DNA of 64,000 nt from Actinernus sp. WN-2022. Its lineage: Eukaryota; Cnidaria; Anthozoa; Actiniaria; Actinernidae. Within the stretch, counting starts at the first letter, position 1. Each line of letters begins with the position of its first letter. The translations under genes and the position numbers were made by a program. Positions 31,884 through 43,795 of the stretch are shown in pieces. Under the pieces are notes generated by a model. The model worked only from the letters and a program-made list of their open reading frames with translations. It searched no databases and was not told where the DNA came from. The DNA lies in the NCBI GenBank assembly GCA_030867875.1, contig JAOWCC010001599.1:16791-80790 (forward strand), read 5' to 3'.

Positions 31884-33365
31884 GGTATCAGGAGCCCTTC
31901 AAGAGCGCTTCCCGAAAACTTTCAATTACGCGCGTTAAATTCAAGAAAACCCCTACAAAGTATATATTTTCTGAAAGCTTAATAAACATAGATTCTAGAA
32001 AACAGCTTGATTTTCCTCATAAGTAAATACTCTTTTATTTATTGTGATTTTAATCGAATTTGACCATACCTTATACCTGGAGCTCCTATTCCTCGGGAAT
32101 TGGATGGAAATCCACGCTGAAACGACTTTCATAAAGTAGAGATATTGATCTAAAAAAGGGTGTCTCAGTTTTCTGATATCTTCTTCCGTCGCGAAAACAA
32201 TCAACTGCAGAGATCCGGAACACCTTTTTTAGGGGTTGAAGAACGAAACATGAAAGTATCTCAGGAACAAAACAATGCATAAAAAAACTGACACCCTTTT
32301 TTGGCAACATATTGATCTAGCCATATGCCAATTTTCAATCCGATCTATTAAAATCTAGAGGGACAGGAGCTTCGAATACATGCTACAAAACTTGCTTTTA
32401 TAACGCCGTAAAAAATGATTTGAAAGTTTCCTGGCATTCCACTGAGGTTTGTTGACACAATTAACTTATCTATCATTAAGAATGTCATTTTTCCAGTATT
32501 TGATGTTGAGCAGTAGGTATAGGGGAACACGATACCATGTTGTTCATGAAAGCTAGCCGCATGCGATTTTGCGTGCTTCGGTGAAGGACTACGCAGACCA
32601 CGATAAGTTAGCTCTTCGGTGCGATATCTTCGGTTTGAATATCGCAGTAGACAAGTTCAATTTTAGCGTTAAAATTGTCATGGTATTTCACAGAAATCAT
32701 GAGTGCACAGAGAAGGCAAAGAAGAATAGAGAAACAGCCAAACCAGTACAATAACTGTTACGGAAGATCGTGTTAGGTTTCTGTTGTTCTTCGTCTTTGG
32801 CTATCGGAGGCGAAGTTACAGTCGAAACTTCGGGGCGAAGTTTATGGGCACTTGCACTCTTTCAACTTGGAATTGACTTTGCAGAATCTCCAACTTCTGC
32901 CCACTGATTATAATATCAGCCAAGATCGCTTTCCGTCAGCATCGACTTTCGTTTCTTCACGGAAGAAAACGAACATAAGCCCTCCCTAGGCAGCTAGCTT
33001 CAAAATACGAATTGAGCTATATATATATATATTATAAAACTATATTTTAGATATGATTTCTGTGAAACGTAAATGAATATTTGCAACTCAACGGCTTCGA
33101 GAAGAGCTAGACGAGTGAGCGTTTTCGTGTTTATTTATAATAGTTCACATGTTTTTTCGCGGTTTCCATGAGAACGCTTCACAAGTGCTAATAAGCCGTT
33201 GACAGCCTGCTTTCCCGTCCATATTTCTTTTCGCCGTAATTTCTCGTTGAAAACAAAATGTTTTGGAATTTTATTTTCACTAAACTGTAGAATTCACTTT
33301 GAACATACTAAAAAATCAATAATATTTTTTTCACAAAAATGATCGCATGAAGGGCTCCTGATACC
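31884..33365. mobile_element. TTAA-flanked element, GGTATCAGGAGCCC ends
   Basis: TTAA at 31880-31883 and 33366-33369. Inverted ends GGTATCAGGAGCCCTTCAAG and GGTATCAGGAGCCCTTCATG (as complement). 1482 bp, no transposase, so a non-autonomous piggyBac-type insertion in GART intron 1. Its ends differ from both the AGTGCC family and the CCCTTT family. Confidence 0.8.
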
Positions 33366-33369
33366 TTAA

Positions 33370-34255
33370 TGTGCCATTTAGATGAATTAAGTATGGTAGA
33401 AGAGCACCATTGGAATTAATTTTGGGTTCAACAAATTTGAATTAGGTGAGGCAGATGTATTAGGTGCAGCAGATGTTGCATTTTGCAACACTGGAAGCAG
33501 CGTTGATTCAAATGCTGCTCTTCTCATGTGCCAAACTAAATGCATTAATTATGCCACCTTGAAATTTAATTTTGCACTAATTTTCAAATCTATGTGTTCA
33601 ATGAATTAAGTTCACCATCTGAATCAACTACCGTTAGCACTCCAACATCAAACTTAATGGTATAAAATTTGCCATAATTATGATAAGTTTGTTGTCGAAG
33701 TGGAAAGGTGAGGCAATCAAGGGAATGGTATACATTTCTTCCTGGATCTAAATTTGGACACATTTTTTCACAGGGTTGTCACAGGTTAGGGAAAGGTCAG
33801 GGAAAAGTCAGAAAAACATTTTTTTTTCAAGGTCAGGGAAAAACTGGTATTTGAAATTTTTTAGACTGTTGTTAGAAGGAAAGTCTGTAGAGTCTAAGAA
33901 TCAAAGATCAGCTTGGTAATAAATGGGTTGAAAGGATGGCTGTAAAGGGTGGTTGGAGGCCATTGTTACATACATGTACATGTACAAGTGATTTCTTTGT
34001 GTATTTGGGCAGTGAAAATTGAAGTTGAGCCAGGGAAAGTCTAATCTCTGTGGCAACCATGTTTTATTTATTTTACCAATAGGCATGAACCTTTTGTTGA
34101 CCAGTACAATGATGTGAGAAAAAAGAATGTTTGTCACCTGTGGGCCAATACTTTACCTATATACAATGTAGGGTCAGCTGGCCACTTCAGGGACGACCAA
34201 AAATCTCTTAGGATCTGCATGTAGATAAATGCATGTTGTTTCCCATCCCTTTTAG
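33370..34255. other. End of GART intron 1
   Basis: AATTAA-rich repeats (33385-33660), a TGTACATGTAC palindrome near 33973, and the exon 2 acceptor CCCTTTTAG. No gene. Confidence 0.5.
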
Positions 34256-34324
34256 GACAAGATATTTGGTGAAGCAGGCAGTACTGTTGTCATTGAAGAA
34301 AAACTTGAAGGAGAAGAATTCTCA
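34256..34324 (+). CDS. GART: GART exon 2 (GARS, 23 codons)
   Basis: Acceptor CATCCCTTTTAG, donor TCA|GTAAGT, phase 0 on both sides. It encodes DKIFGEAGSTVVIEEKLEGE followed by EFS, which fits the ATP-grasp segment FG.AG...VIEE.L.GEE that contacts ATP. Joins AVRDMLK of exon 1 to VLAFTDGKT of exon 3 without a gap. Confidence 0.93.
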
Positions 34325-34549
34325 GTAAGTCAATACATATAATTGTGATTTGTTTCCATTCCTGTGATTATTTAAACACTGTGGGCCGATTTAAACAAAG
34401 TCTAAAGTCTAGATCATGCCTATGTATTGTTTTAAGGTACTGTTCAATACTGACAATAGATAGATGGCATGTACGATTTTGGCTTAAGTTAAAAAATAGG
34501 CCCTATATGTTTATGTTGTTTCTCAAACCTGTCTAGAGGAATGACCAGT

Positions 34550-35002
34550 GTGTAAATTTGTAATTTCCAGCTATGGGGATGACAGATAATCCTAGATGTG
34601 TTGGCCAAGTGTATTGGTTCAGTGCCCAGGCTGTAATTAGGGACAGTGTTTGAGAGCTTGGTTGCCAGGTAATGTAACTGGGGCAACCAACCAGCCCATC
34701 AGACAAATGGGAGGAAGGGAGGGAGGGAGGGGAAACACACATCTACACACAAAGAATGCTAACACAATTAATTCCCAAAAACTCAGCACTTTGAAACACA
34801 TACATGTACTTGCAAGCAATGTGATGAGCAACTGATGATGGTCAACTTGGTTTAAGATAAGAAGGGTGACTGAATAAAAAGACCCTGTATTTTGTGGAAT
34901 GCTTTTTGATCTATTTTACATAAATATATGTTTGCTATTTGTTTTCAACTGAGAATAGAATGGAATTTCATATTTGTTTTTCTTTCTTCTTAATCTTAAT
35001 AG
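34550..35002. other. GART intron 2 sequence
   Basis: Short intron with a purine-rich AGGGAGGGAGG run near 34712. No mobile element recognised. Confidence 0.5.
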
Positions 35003-35128
35003 GTGTTAGCATTCACAGATGGCAAAACTATTGCAATCATGCCACCAGCTCAGGATCACAAGACATTACTGGATGGTGATAAGGGTCCTAATACTGGTGG
35101 AATGGGAGCCTATGCACCTTGCTCACAG
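35003..35128 (+). CDS. GART: GART exon 3 ([14 protein letters not shown] motif)
   Basis: Acceptor CTTAATAG, donor CAG|GTAACT, phase 0. Encodes [20 protein letters not shown], then the signature [12 protein letters not shown], the substrate- and phosphate-binding loop of GARS. 42 residues, no changes at the conserved glycines. Confidence 0.94.
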
Positions 35129-37067
35129 GTAACTACATACAGCGTGTTGATACAAGAACCAGCTGAACGGAGAATTCCTTACCAATCAGAGCGCATACAG
35201 GTTTCAATGGCCAGCCCTAGCTTTGTTCAGGTCTTTATTGTTGTTTAGCCACTAGTTTGTCAACAGCAGCCATGCAGTGGGCCAGTCATTTTGTCTATGT
35301 TCATGCTTTGCATGCAGTTGCCTGTTTCTCCATTCAGCTGGAATCTACTTTATGATCCATAAGACCATAGTTACATGTACAGAGTGGAATGGTTATGAAA
35401 CCCAGTGACCTTCTTTGTTGTATGTCTTTATTTTTTTCAACCATGACCTTGCACAAAACAATAGATATTGGAATACATTATGAATCAATCAGCCAATAGA
35501 AATGTGGGTTCAGTCGTTCAGGGGATGCTAATGAACTATGACCGTGCAAAATCTTTTGTCTTGCCCCCTTCCAACCTAAATCACAGGGCCTTTATTACCC
35601 CTTTGAAGTTTGCTGGGTTTCCTATCCATTCCACTCTATTAATTATGATAAGACTTTATTTTTAGTTAATTAATTCAACGGGAAAAAGGAAAGAGATAAG
35701 GGTGTGCTTGTTATAAACCACTGTGGGAAGTAAGTCTACAGCTGTCTCACAGGACTGCAGTTAATGTTTTGAGTGTTCTTCATCAGATCTAGAGCTATCA
35801 CTTATCTTCCAGCCAATGCTGGCCAAAACTGGATTTTTTAGTAATCTACAGTCAAACCCAAAACTTTTTCACGCATGGAAACGATATTGCTGAAGCGACT
35901 CGGCAATTGCTGATAGTCAACAGCAATTGCTGTTTTGAAAAACAGCAAACAGCAATATCGTTTTGCCGGCAATCAAAATATTGTTTTCTCAAAAACGATA
36001 TCGCTTTTGTAAGTAAAATGGCAATTGCTGATTTACAGCAATTGCTGATCTTTCCAATTAGTTCGTACATTTGCTGATTCAAGTTATTTCTATTGTGATG
36101 TGTAACAAAATTCATGCCACTGCCCATACTCAGGGTGTCTCGAAAACAGAGAAGTCCCGCAAGAACTTAATAACCCGTTTTTTTGCGGCACAGCCGCAAG
36201 AACACGCAAAAAGTAAAGAAGTGGATAATCCGCTCTTTGCGGCTCAACCGCAAGAACACTCAGCAAGTTAAATAATGCAAAAGGTTTCAAGGTAATGCAA
36301 GAACTTCGAAATGCGAGTACAATGCATAATATCAACGCTGCGCTGGTTTGTTTACAAGTGTGTATGGCAAATTTATTTATAAAGACTTTCGGTAATATTT
36401 TTGATTAACTTATTTTCAAAGACATTTAAATGTTTTTAACAATTTGCTTTCATTTATGGTAGTGATATTGTTTCTTTCGTTTTGCCAGGTTCCTTGATTT
36501 TGCAGTTCGATCCACCTTTTTTGATTTGCACGTTTACCGATTATTGTTGAGTTGATCGCAATATGCAAATTACCACTTCTTGTTGACCTTCAAAGTTTTG
36601 GGAAGACTAGTCTGATTAAAGCGCATTTACTTCAAAAGGAGGAAAAGGATTCCACTAACCCAGTAGAAGTTTTCTGGTAAGAGTATAGTTTTGCACATCT
36701 CCCATTACATACTTGGCTTCAAAACTCTATTCACATTCTCAGAAAGTGCAGCGATCAAAAATGAGACTGACACGTTCACGCCTGACTGATTGCACGTGGA
36801 GAAATTCAGACTCCAACTTCAGATTTTATTTTCGAAAATATGCCCAGTTTCAGGAAAATCCACAATATTTTCAAACATGAAAAGGCCAGTCTGTGTCGAT
36901 GTGGATACCACTCGTATGCTCTTGGACTAAACAACTCAGAACACTTCACAAAATATGTTTTAACATATATATGATTAAAATTAGTCTCGGGAGGAGAATT
37001 TTTGCTTCTTAAAATCGCCACAATTGTATTTGAGAAAGCAGTTCTTTCGAAAGTTTGTCGATGTATT

Positions 37068-37190
37068 ACAGTATTGTGAAAAATTCGTGCAAAATTCATG
37101 CAAACGTATTTTGACGAATTTCGCTCTTTGTTCCTACGAATGCCGCCAAAATTTCGGGCAAAAAGTCAAGATTCTTAAATATTATTCAAA
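37068..37190. repeat. Partial end of the TTTCGAAAT element family
   Basis: ATTACAGTATTGTGAAAAAT followed by TTCATGCAAACGTATTTTGA and CGAATTTCGCTC matches the left end at 27019-27070. No right end was found in this copy. Confidence 0.7.
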
Positions 37191-37998
37191 AACTCATGAA
37201 TAATTAATTTGTCCAATCAGATGAAGCAAATCAGTCACGTGCATGCTCCTTTATACATGATAAAATCTCATCATTCTAAAAGGCCCGCGGAGGGATTTGA
37301 ATTCTGTCCCAGGGGGAAACTGGGTTAATGATTGAGACAATGGAATTTCTATTAATGTTTCAGCTTTCTCATTGAATTGCTAATTAGGATGAACGTTTTA
37401 TTTTTAAGAATACTATAATGAACATGAAATTTTATATAAAGTTTCATCCTAATTAAGAATTCACTGATAAAGACCCAAAGATAGGAAAAAGTACACGGAA
37501 CATAAGGTACCTAGATAATAAATTTTGCACTAAATTTACTGATATCAGCAGACTACCGAGATACACAGATAATATTTTTAAAATGAAGTTATCCAACTAC
37601 CATTACTTGTTTACCGAGCCACTGTTTAGTTCCAATTATTAAACCAAACTCAAAGCCGTAAAATTATAAAAACGTGCATTAAACTTACATATTTTGTGCC
37701 GGAGTCAAAAAGTTAGAGTCTGCCGTCATGTCAGTCACATCGCTTTCCAAGTCTTCAACTTTATCGAGGTAAACCACGACACCAAATCCTTCAAGTGCAG
37801 ATTCTTCTTGCATTGCGAAATGCCGCTTCAAACAACATAGTATGGTAATTTCTTCATGTCATTCCCTTGAGATGTTCGTAATTGCAGGCGGTGATTACTC
37901 GAATATTTTGCATGGCGTTGTGAATACAAAGGTTCAATGGTTCATTAAGTAACCATTCCCTTGACATGTGCATCTTTCTTTCATTGCATTCTTAAAGC

Positions 37999-38113
37999 GT
38001 TTTTGAAGCCGTTTAAAACACTCACAGCACGTGTTTGATCAAGTCTAAAAATTCTCGGGCTTTGCCCACGAATTTTTAAACTTGATAAAACACTGCTGTT
38101 CGTGTTTTAAACA
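37999..38113. repeat. Foldback around CGGGCTTTGCCCACG
   Basis: Arms GTTTAAAACAC...TTGATCAAGTCTAAAAATTC and the complement GAATTTTTAAACTTGATAAA...GTGTTTTAAAC pair across the centre. Inserted within the 3.2-kb element. Confidence 0.7.
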
Positions 38114-39245
38114 GTACATAAAAGTCCCGGTCAATCGTGAACATGTCAGCCAGATGCGTGTCTCATTTCTGACACAAATACCGCAGAGGCGCAATTGATT
38201 TCCATTTACGCGAACTGACTGATCTGATCCGATGCATTAAAGCTCTTTTAATTAAAAAGGAATTGCACTTTCCCAGTATAAGTTTTCTGGTAAGAGTATA
38301 GAAGTTTTTGCACGTCTTTCAATATGACAAAAGTTACTTCAAAACTCTGTTGATGTTTTGTAAAAAATCAGACTGACACGTTCACGCCTGACTGATTGCA
38401 CGTGGAAATTCAGACTTGCGTATATTATTATACGCAACCATTTACAAAGATTTCTGCCGAACCTTTTAATACTAGTAACAAGACAAGGATCTGCCGTAAA
38501 TGTGAAACAACACTGAAGCAAAAGTTTATTTGGTGTTATGCTTTGCGCTGAGCGAGTGAGTCAAGCTTTAAAGCGGGCCACGCACCGCCGGTCTGGGAAC
38601 TACATTTGTAAGCGAGCAGCCGTTGTTTTGTTTATTTTACGGCTCACAATATTTCGATAACTGCATGGTCCGAATTTACTTGAAAACTTTATGCAATGAC
38701 TTTCGCAAAGATCTGGAAGGCTGGCGGATCTGAATATTATTGTGGATATAGGGATAACGTTTACAGAATTGAACACTTGTTCTGAAGTTTTGATGTGCGA
38801 TTTATAGTAACGCATTCCTTTCGTTTATTACCCTTCCGGCCTTCGATGTCTGTACATTCTAAACAGCAAATTGCTGTGCAGCAATTGCTGTGCAGCAATT
38901 GCTGTTTCAATAACAGCAAAACGACATTGTTTTTGGGAAACGGCAATATCGTTTTTGAGAAACAGCAATATCGTTTTTGAGAAACAGCAATATCGTTTCT
39001 GCCAACAGCAATATCGCTAAATGTTAACCACAGCAATATTGTGAAAAAGTTTTGGGCTTGACTGTACATGTATTGTGTAATACAGATAAAGGTCTGCATA
39101 AACAACTGCCTATTAAGCATAATGTACATACATTTTGTAAATGTATATGGGATGCTAGCTATTAAACACTTTGTATTCAGATTCTTTTATTGCCATGAAT
39201 ATTCATATTGTAATACCAGCTAGTAAGCTAAGTTCAGATTGCTTG

Positions 39246-39635
39246 CAGGGCTTGAAATTAAACAAAAGCTCTATTCGCATTTTGCGACTAGTTATGAAAA
39301 TTTTGGTTGCAAGTTTACAATTTTTAGTTGCAAAAAAAAAGAATCTAGCTGTCTTATGACAAAAATCTGTGCCTGCGGTATATTTTGAAAAGAGACCACT
39401 TTAAAATAAAGTATGAGCGAAGGTTTGTGTTGACCACTTGATTAAAGGGAAATAAAAAGAGGAAAATGAAGGTAAATCGTTCAAGATTTTGCTGAAAAGT
39501 TATAAAATATCAATGAAGCATAGCACACAAGACTGTTGGACATTTTATTAATTAATTTAGGTAAAAACTAGTTGCAAAATGTGTGACTGCCGGAAAAGTT
39601 TTAGTCACAAGTGTCGGTCGCAATTTTAAGCCCTG
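39246..39635. mobile_element. 390-bp MITE with CAGGGCTT ends
   Basis: Inverted ends CAGGGCTTGAAATT and CAGGGCTTAAAATT (as complement), flanked by GCTTG (39241-39245 and 39636-39640). A second inverted pair ATTTTGCGACTAGTT / AACTAGTTGCAAAAT lies inside. CAGGG ends suggest hAT, though only 5 bp of target duplication is clear. Confidence 0.7.
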
Positions 39636-39775
39636 GCTTGGACGTACGATCGAGAACCTATAAAGATTAAGATACATGTACATGTACAAGATTAAATAAT
39701 AGTAATTAAACTAAAAGTAGTTTGGCACAGTTTGCTACGAATTCTCTGACAAAACAATTGCAATTTTTCTTTTAG

Positions 39776-39941
39776 GTAACTGAGGACATTAGAGAGATTA
39801 TAAAGAAGGATGTTTTACAAAAAGCTGTTGACAGCATGAGAAATGAGGGTTTTCCTTATGTTGGTGTCCTGTACGCTGGTATAATGATGACTTCTGATGG
39901 ACCAAAGGTGCTGGAATTCAACTGCCGATTTGGAGATCCAG
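39776..39941 (+). CDS. GART: GART exon 4 (GARS C-terminal part)
   Basis: Acceptor TTTTCTTTTAG, donor CCAG|GTAATT, ends in phase 1. Encodes VTEDIREIIKKDVLQKAVDS, PYVGVLYAGIM, GPKVLEFNCRFGDP. The last G starts the Glu codon finished by exon 5, so the GARS signature RFGDPE.Q is split by the intron. The GTAATT donor is weaker than the others. Confidence 0.94.
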
Positions 39942-40512
39942 GTAATTCTCATGTAATATTAAGGTTACCGGATACCTTCACAACGAAAAAGATGGGGGGG
40001 GGGATGTTTTCCCACAGAACATAGTTTTAGTAGACTGTATTTTCATATACATGTACCAAAATCTCCATTTAAAAAGACAATATTGACAGAGAAATATAGC
40101 AAAAGGAAGTTTTTAACCAGAAGTTAAACTCATAGGCATAAGATGAGCTTGGTATTAGGTGCCTAGAGATAGACATGCTGGATGCGCATGTCGACCCACG
40201 ACAAGGAGCTAACCAAGGTAACCCCTACTACAGTCCAGCACCAAACCACTACCATTGCTTGGAGAACCTGAGGCACAGTGGAAGGGGGCACCAAGGAACC
40301 TCCAACTCCAACCAATCCCAAGCACCGGCCCAACACAACAAAGTGTTCTAACTGTTAGATCCGCAACGATCTGCTCCAGGAAATGCTAGTTGATCTGCAA
40401 TGATCAGCTCAACAAGACTGTGGGCTGCTGGTGTGAGAGCCACCGACAAGCATTGATGTGAGTCTTCCATAATATAACCAACATAAAAAGAAATTACACA
40501 TACTTGATACAG

Positions 40513-41188
40513 TCAAACCAAGTGATGGGAAAGGTTAGCTAATACCTCAGATGGAGTTCCTATATAGAGCTGGAAAGCACTGCTAGCCCATCGCCCTAGT
40601 GTCTGAATCAGATGATCCGGGACACAGTTCGTTGCGGCTAATATAGCAGCGCCTACATGGAAGCTGTGACTCTAGTAGTTACCAGGAACACCTGCTCCCT
40701 CCAAGATGTGTCTCAGCCAGCTAGTTAGAAGGGAGTGAGATAATGGCTAACCAGATTGCAGTAAGAATAAAAGACCTGGTGTATTGTCTCTCAAAGCTAA
40801 ATAAGCTAGCACTGCCTCTACTGCACACAAAGGTGGACTACCGTAGCTCGACTAATATGGACAAAACAGACTTTGCGAAATGGATCTGTTTTGGAGGCCT
40901 TAATCCAAATTCGTAAACAGGAGTCCAATGCAGTCACCCACCATCAAATGAAAGGCAGGAGAAAACTCGCTAAATTAGGAACCATGAATTCTGCTGCTCT
41001 CAAAAACCCAAAGTACCCAAGTGTACACATGCTGCCCAAAGCATGCAATGGTCATAACAGCTCAGATCCAATGACTTGACAATAATATACATTATGTGAT
41101 CAGTGACAGGAAGGCATTGATTCCCTGAAGTACCCTTTGTAGCCTAGGAAAATCTGCTAGTGGATCTGAAAAGCTTAGTTCGATGTGA
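40513..41188 (-). pseudogene. DIRS tyrosine recombinase, C-terminal part
   Basis: Minus-strand text with frameshifts: DPLADFPRLQRVLQGI, then LDLSCYDHCMLWAACVHLGT, FLRAAEFMVPNLASF, CLRIWIKASKTDPFRK, and finally VPDHLIQTLGRWASSAFQLY before the TGA at 40515-40513. This is the catalytic half of a DIRS recombinase. The usual H-x-x-R box appears as HSFHVGAA, so the second catalytic Arg is replaced by His (about 40657). Together with the stops this makes it inactive. Confidence 0.82.
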
Positions 41189-41225
41189 AGGCCTTAATCC
41201 AAATTCGTAAACAGGAGTCCAATGC
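41189..41225 (+). repeat. 37-bp filler copied from recombinase gene
   Basis: Exact copy of 40895-40931 (AGGCCTTAATCCAAATTCGT...GAGTCCAATGC) in the same orientation, placed precisely between the host recombinase text and the first base of the LINE. It is explained as a template-switch or repair filler at the LINE's 5' junction. Confidence 0.85.
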
Positions 41226-42728
41226 GGATTCCCAGTTTGGGTTCTTAGAGGGGAGGTCTTGTATTTCTCAACTACTTACCGTCTTTCACGAAATAGGTGC
41301 CTTATTAGACAAAAATATTGAGACGGATATTCTATATCTAGATTTCGCTAAGGCTTTTGATTCGATCAATCACATAAAGCTATTAACTAAGTTGAGGTTA
41401 TACGGGGTAGCTGGTGCACTGTGGGATTGGTTCGCTGATTACCTCAGCAATCGCAGGCAACGTGTTGTCATCGAAGGGTCCAGTTCCAGCTGGACGCCTG
41501 TGGTTTCTGGGGTCCCACAGGGCAGCATCCTGGGTCCGATACTTTTCCTTTTATATGTAAATGATCTTCCCAGTGTAACCTCGGCTAGTACTAGGTCAGT
41601 CATGTTCGCTGACGATACCAAATGTTATCGCTCTCAGAAATCTCAGCAAGACCATTTGGCTCTCCAGTATGACCTAAACGGTTTGGTCAGCTGGAGTGTC
41701 AAATGGGACTTAGCTTTCAATTCCAGTAAATGCGAGGTTCTTAAAATCTCTAGAAGACGCAATCCACTGGTGCGTCTCTATAACATCGACCACGATGCCT
41801 TAAAAGAGAGTAGCTCTCAAAAAGATTTAGGTATTATCATTTCAAATGATCTGCGCTGGCACAACCAAGTAGTGTCGGTGGTAGCTAAGTCAAATAAGGT
41901 TTTGGGTTTCCTGAGACGTAATACCCCTAACTCTTTAGGGGTAACGCTGCGTCGTACCCTTTATCTTACGCTAGTGTGTTCCATTCTGTGTTACGGTAGT
42001 CAGGTTTGGGCCCCGCAGTCAAGCTCTAGAGATATCCAACTTCTCGAATGTATTCAGCGCCGCGCAACCAAATTCATGTTAAAAGTAGACTTACCCTATA
42101 AAGATAGGCTACTTAAACTTAATCTACTGCCACTTTCATACTGGCTAGAATATCTAGACCTCTTATATTTGTTTAAGTGTCGCCTTAAGCTTAACAATAC
42201 TGATCTATCTAGTTATGTAACTCCATGCTCGCTTTCATCAAGATCTACAAGAAGCACTACTGGTTCAGATTACAAGCTTAACCCATGCAAAACATCTACT
42301 TATAGGGATTCTTTCTTTAATCGCATAGTTATTCTATGGAACTCGCTGCCTTTAAATATTAAGTCCTGTAGTTCAATTTCGTCTTTCAAAACATTGCTAC
42401 GAGCTCACTATCTTGCGCTTTTGCTTTCCACTTTTGACCCTGATCGCATTAGAACCTATAAAACTATCTGTTCTAAATGCCGATCTACTAACATATCTAC
42501 TATTTGTTGCCGCTAACTTTTTTCTGCGCTTATTTACTTGTACTTGGCCGGCCGACCAAATGTACAAAATAATGTACACTTTTTTTTTTTTTTGCATCAT
42601 ATATTTTACATTTCATGCTTAATACATTATTCATAGTTCTATCTGTAATGTATTGTCAGTGTATTTGTATTTGTCTCAGGCTGAGCTTGTTTGGACCTAG
42701 AGTCTGTTTCTCAGCCTGAGTTAAGCTA

Positions 42729-42756
<28 letters not shown>
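41226..42756 (+). mobile_element. 5'-truncated LINE with intact RT and poly(A)
   Basis: Inserted in the DIRS recombinase gene, opposite strand. The open frame runs uninterrupted from 41226 to the TAA at 42514-42516. It has RT motifs QFGFLEGRSC, YLDFAKAFDSI, GVPQGSILGPILFLLYVNDL, catalytic FADD at 41605-41616 and KDLGIIISNDLRWHNQV, then a C-terminal region with LWNSLPLNIKSCSSISSFK. The endonuclease and any ORF1 are missing because of 5' truncation. A 240-base 3' UTR ends in 26 A residues (42731-42756). The clean frame and poly(A) imply a recent insertion of a CR1/Jockey-type element. It is younger than the DIRS copy around it. Confidence 0.9.
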
Positions 42757-42759
<3 letters not shown>

Positions 42760-42916
42760 CTCTGACTGCAGAAATATAAACCTTGATTGAAGTATGTTGG
42801 ATAGAGCCCGCCAAGAACGTTGCAAAAAGACACAGGGTCCATTCGTCTGCAGGGCAAGGCAAACCAGAGGCACGTAGCTTGCCAAGTTGCTGACAGAAGT
42901 TGCTGACCAGATGCAT
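42757..42916 (-). pseudogene. DIRS tyrosine recombinase, N-terminal part
   Basis: The minus-strand frame reads NFCQQLGKLRASGLPCPADE, LCLFATFLAGSIQHTSIKVY and ISAVRAL, the core-binding region of DIRS recombinases. The last codon runs into the LINE's poly(A) (read as Phe on this strand). Joining ...AVRAL to LHIEL at 41188 restores the family text. Confidence 0.82.
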
Positions 42917-42937
42917 TTGATTGTCTAGTAGAATCAG

Positions 42938-43586
42938 CTAAACCATGAGTGAGAAAGCACCTGCACTGGAGCTCTTGAGAGGAGAGGTCAAGTCGTTCAG
43001 GAGCCATCGAGGGATTGAGACAGGAGATGAGAGTGCCATGGGGGCCAAGCGCCTGAATTCCTGACAAATGAAATGAGAGAGAGCATCAGCAACAGAATTA
43101 TTAACACCTGGAATATGTTGGGCAGCAAAGGTGAAGTTAGATCGGGCTGCAGACATAAGTAAATGCGGTACGAGATGCATAAGAACAAGACATGCATCTT
43201 AGACCAGCCTGCCCCCCAAACACATGCAGCAATAACCACCGGGAATACAAATGTAGCTCCTTGTATGCGATCAACAAGGGCTTTTGACTATTTGACCAAG
43301 AACCATTCTAACCATTGATCACCATAGAAGGCCCCAAACCCAATTGCCTGTGCAGCATCTGACATTACTTCCAAATCATTGCTGGGAACAGCCAAAAGTT
43401 CACCCCGTGCCACTCAGATAAAAACTGGCACCACCACTGAAGATCTAATTGGAACTCCTTATTCAAGCGAATGGGGTGATCTCTCCTGCGGAAGCACTTA
43501 AGAAGATCAATAATGCATCTAATGAAGGTCCAACCAGGCCATACCACCTTTGCTACATGATGAAGATGGCCAATCAAGGATTCCAA
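42938..43586 (-). pseudogene. DIRS RNase H region
   Basis: Contains LIGHLHHVAKVVWPGWTFIR, the RT-RNase H connection of DIRS elements, and AQHIPGVNNSVADALSHF, the C-terminal RNase H box (HIPG.NN.VADALSR). Several frameshifts between the pieces. Confidence 0.8.
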
Positions 43587-43795
43587 CTGCTGCCTATTGC
43601 ACCAGCGCTGCAGAACCCATGACTCAATTAGTGCCTGTAGAGCAGTTAATTTGTCAGAAGGGAGGTGAGCTACATCTGATTAAAAGAATCAAGTTGGATG
43701 CCAAGTACTACCAGAGATGTAGAGGGACCTTCACACTTTCTGGGGTGAAGGGGTAGGCCCAGCTGTTTGCATACCTCTAAGGCAATGGAAAGATT

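Larger units (their letters stand above)
35849..39064. mobile_element. 3.2-kb TA-flanked element with AGCAATTGCTG arrays
   Basis: Inverted ends CAGTCAAACCCAAAACTTTT and CAGTCAAGCCCAAAACTTTT (as complement), TA at 35847-35848 and 39065-39066: a pogo/Tigger-like architecture. The first and last 200 bp carry dense AACAGCAAT/ATTGCTG and CAATATCGTTTT motifs. The interior contains the shared non-coding core (about 38103-38850, and part of it again at 36655-36815). It also has a broken TIR of the 27021 family at about 37071-37140 and small foldbacks at 37378-37458 and 37999-38113. No transposase. Confidence 0.82.

Noticed and set aside
31666..31938. 90-codon frame MVKSSSLVGFPVVTWAWVSF
   Set aside because: Runs across the border of the TTAA element at 31884 and matches no family known to me.
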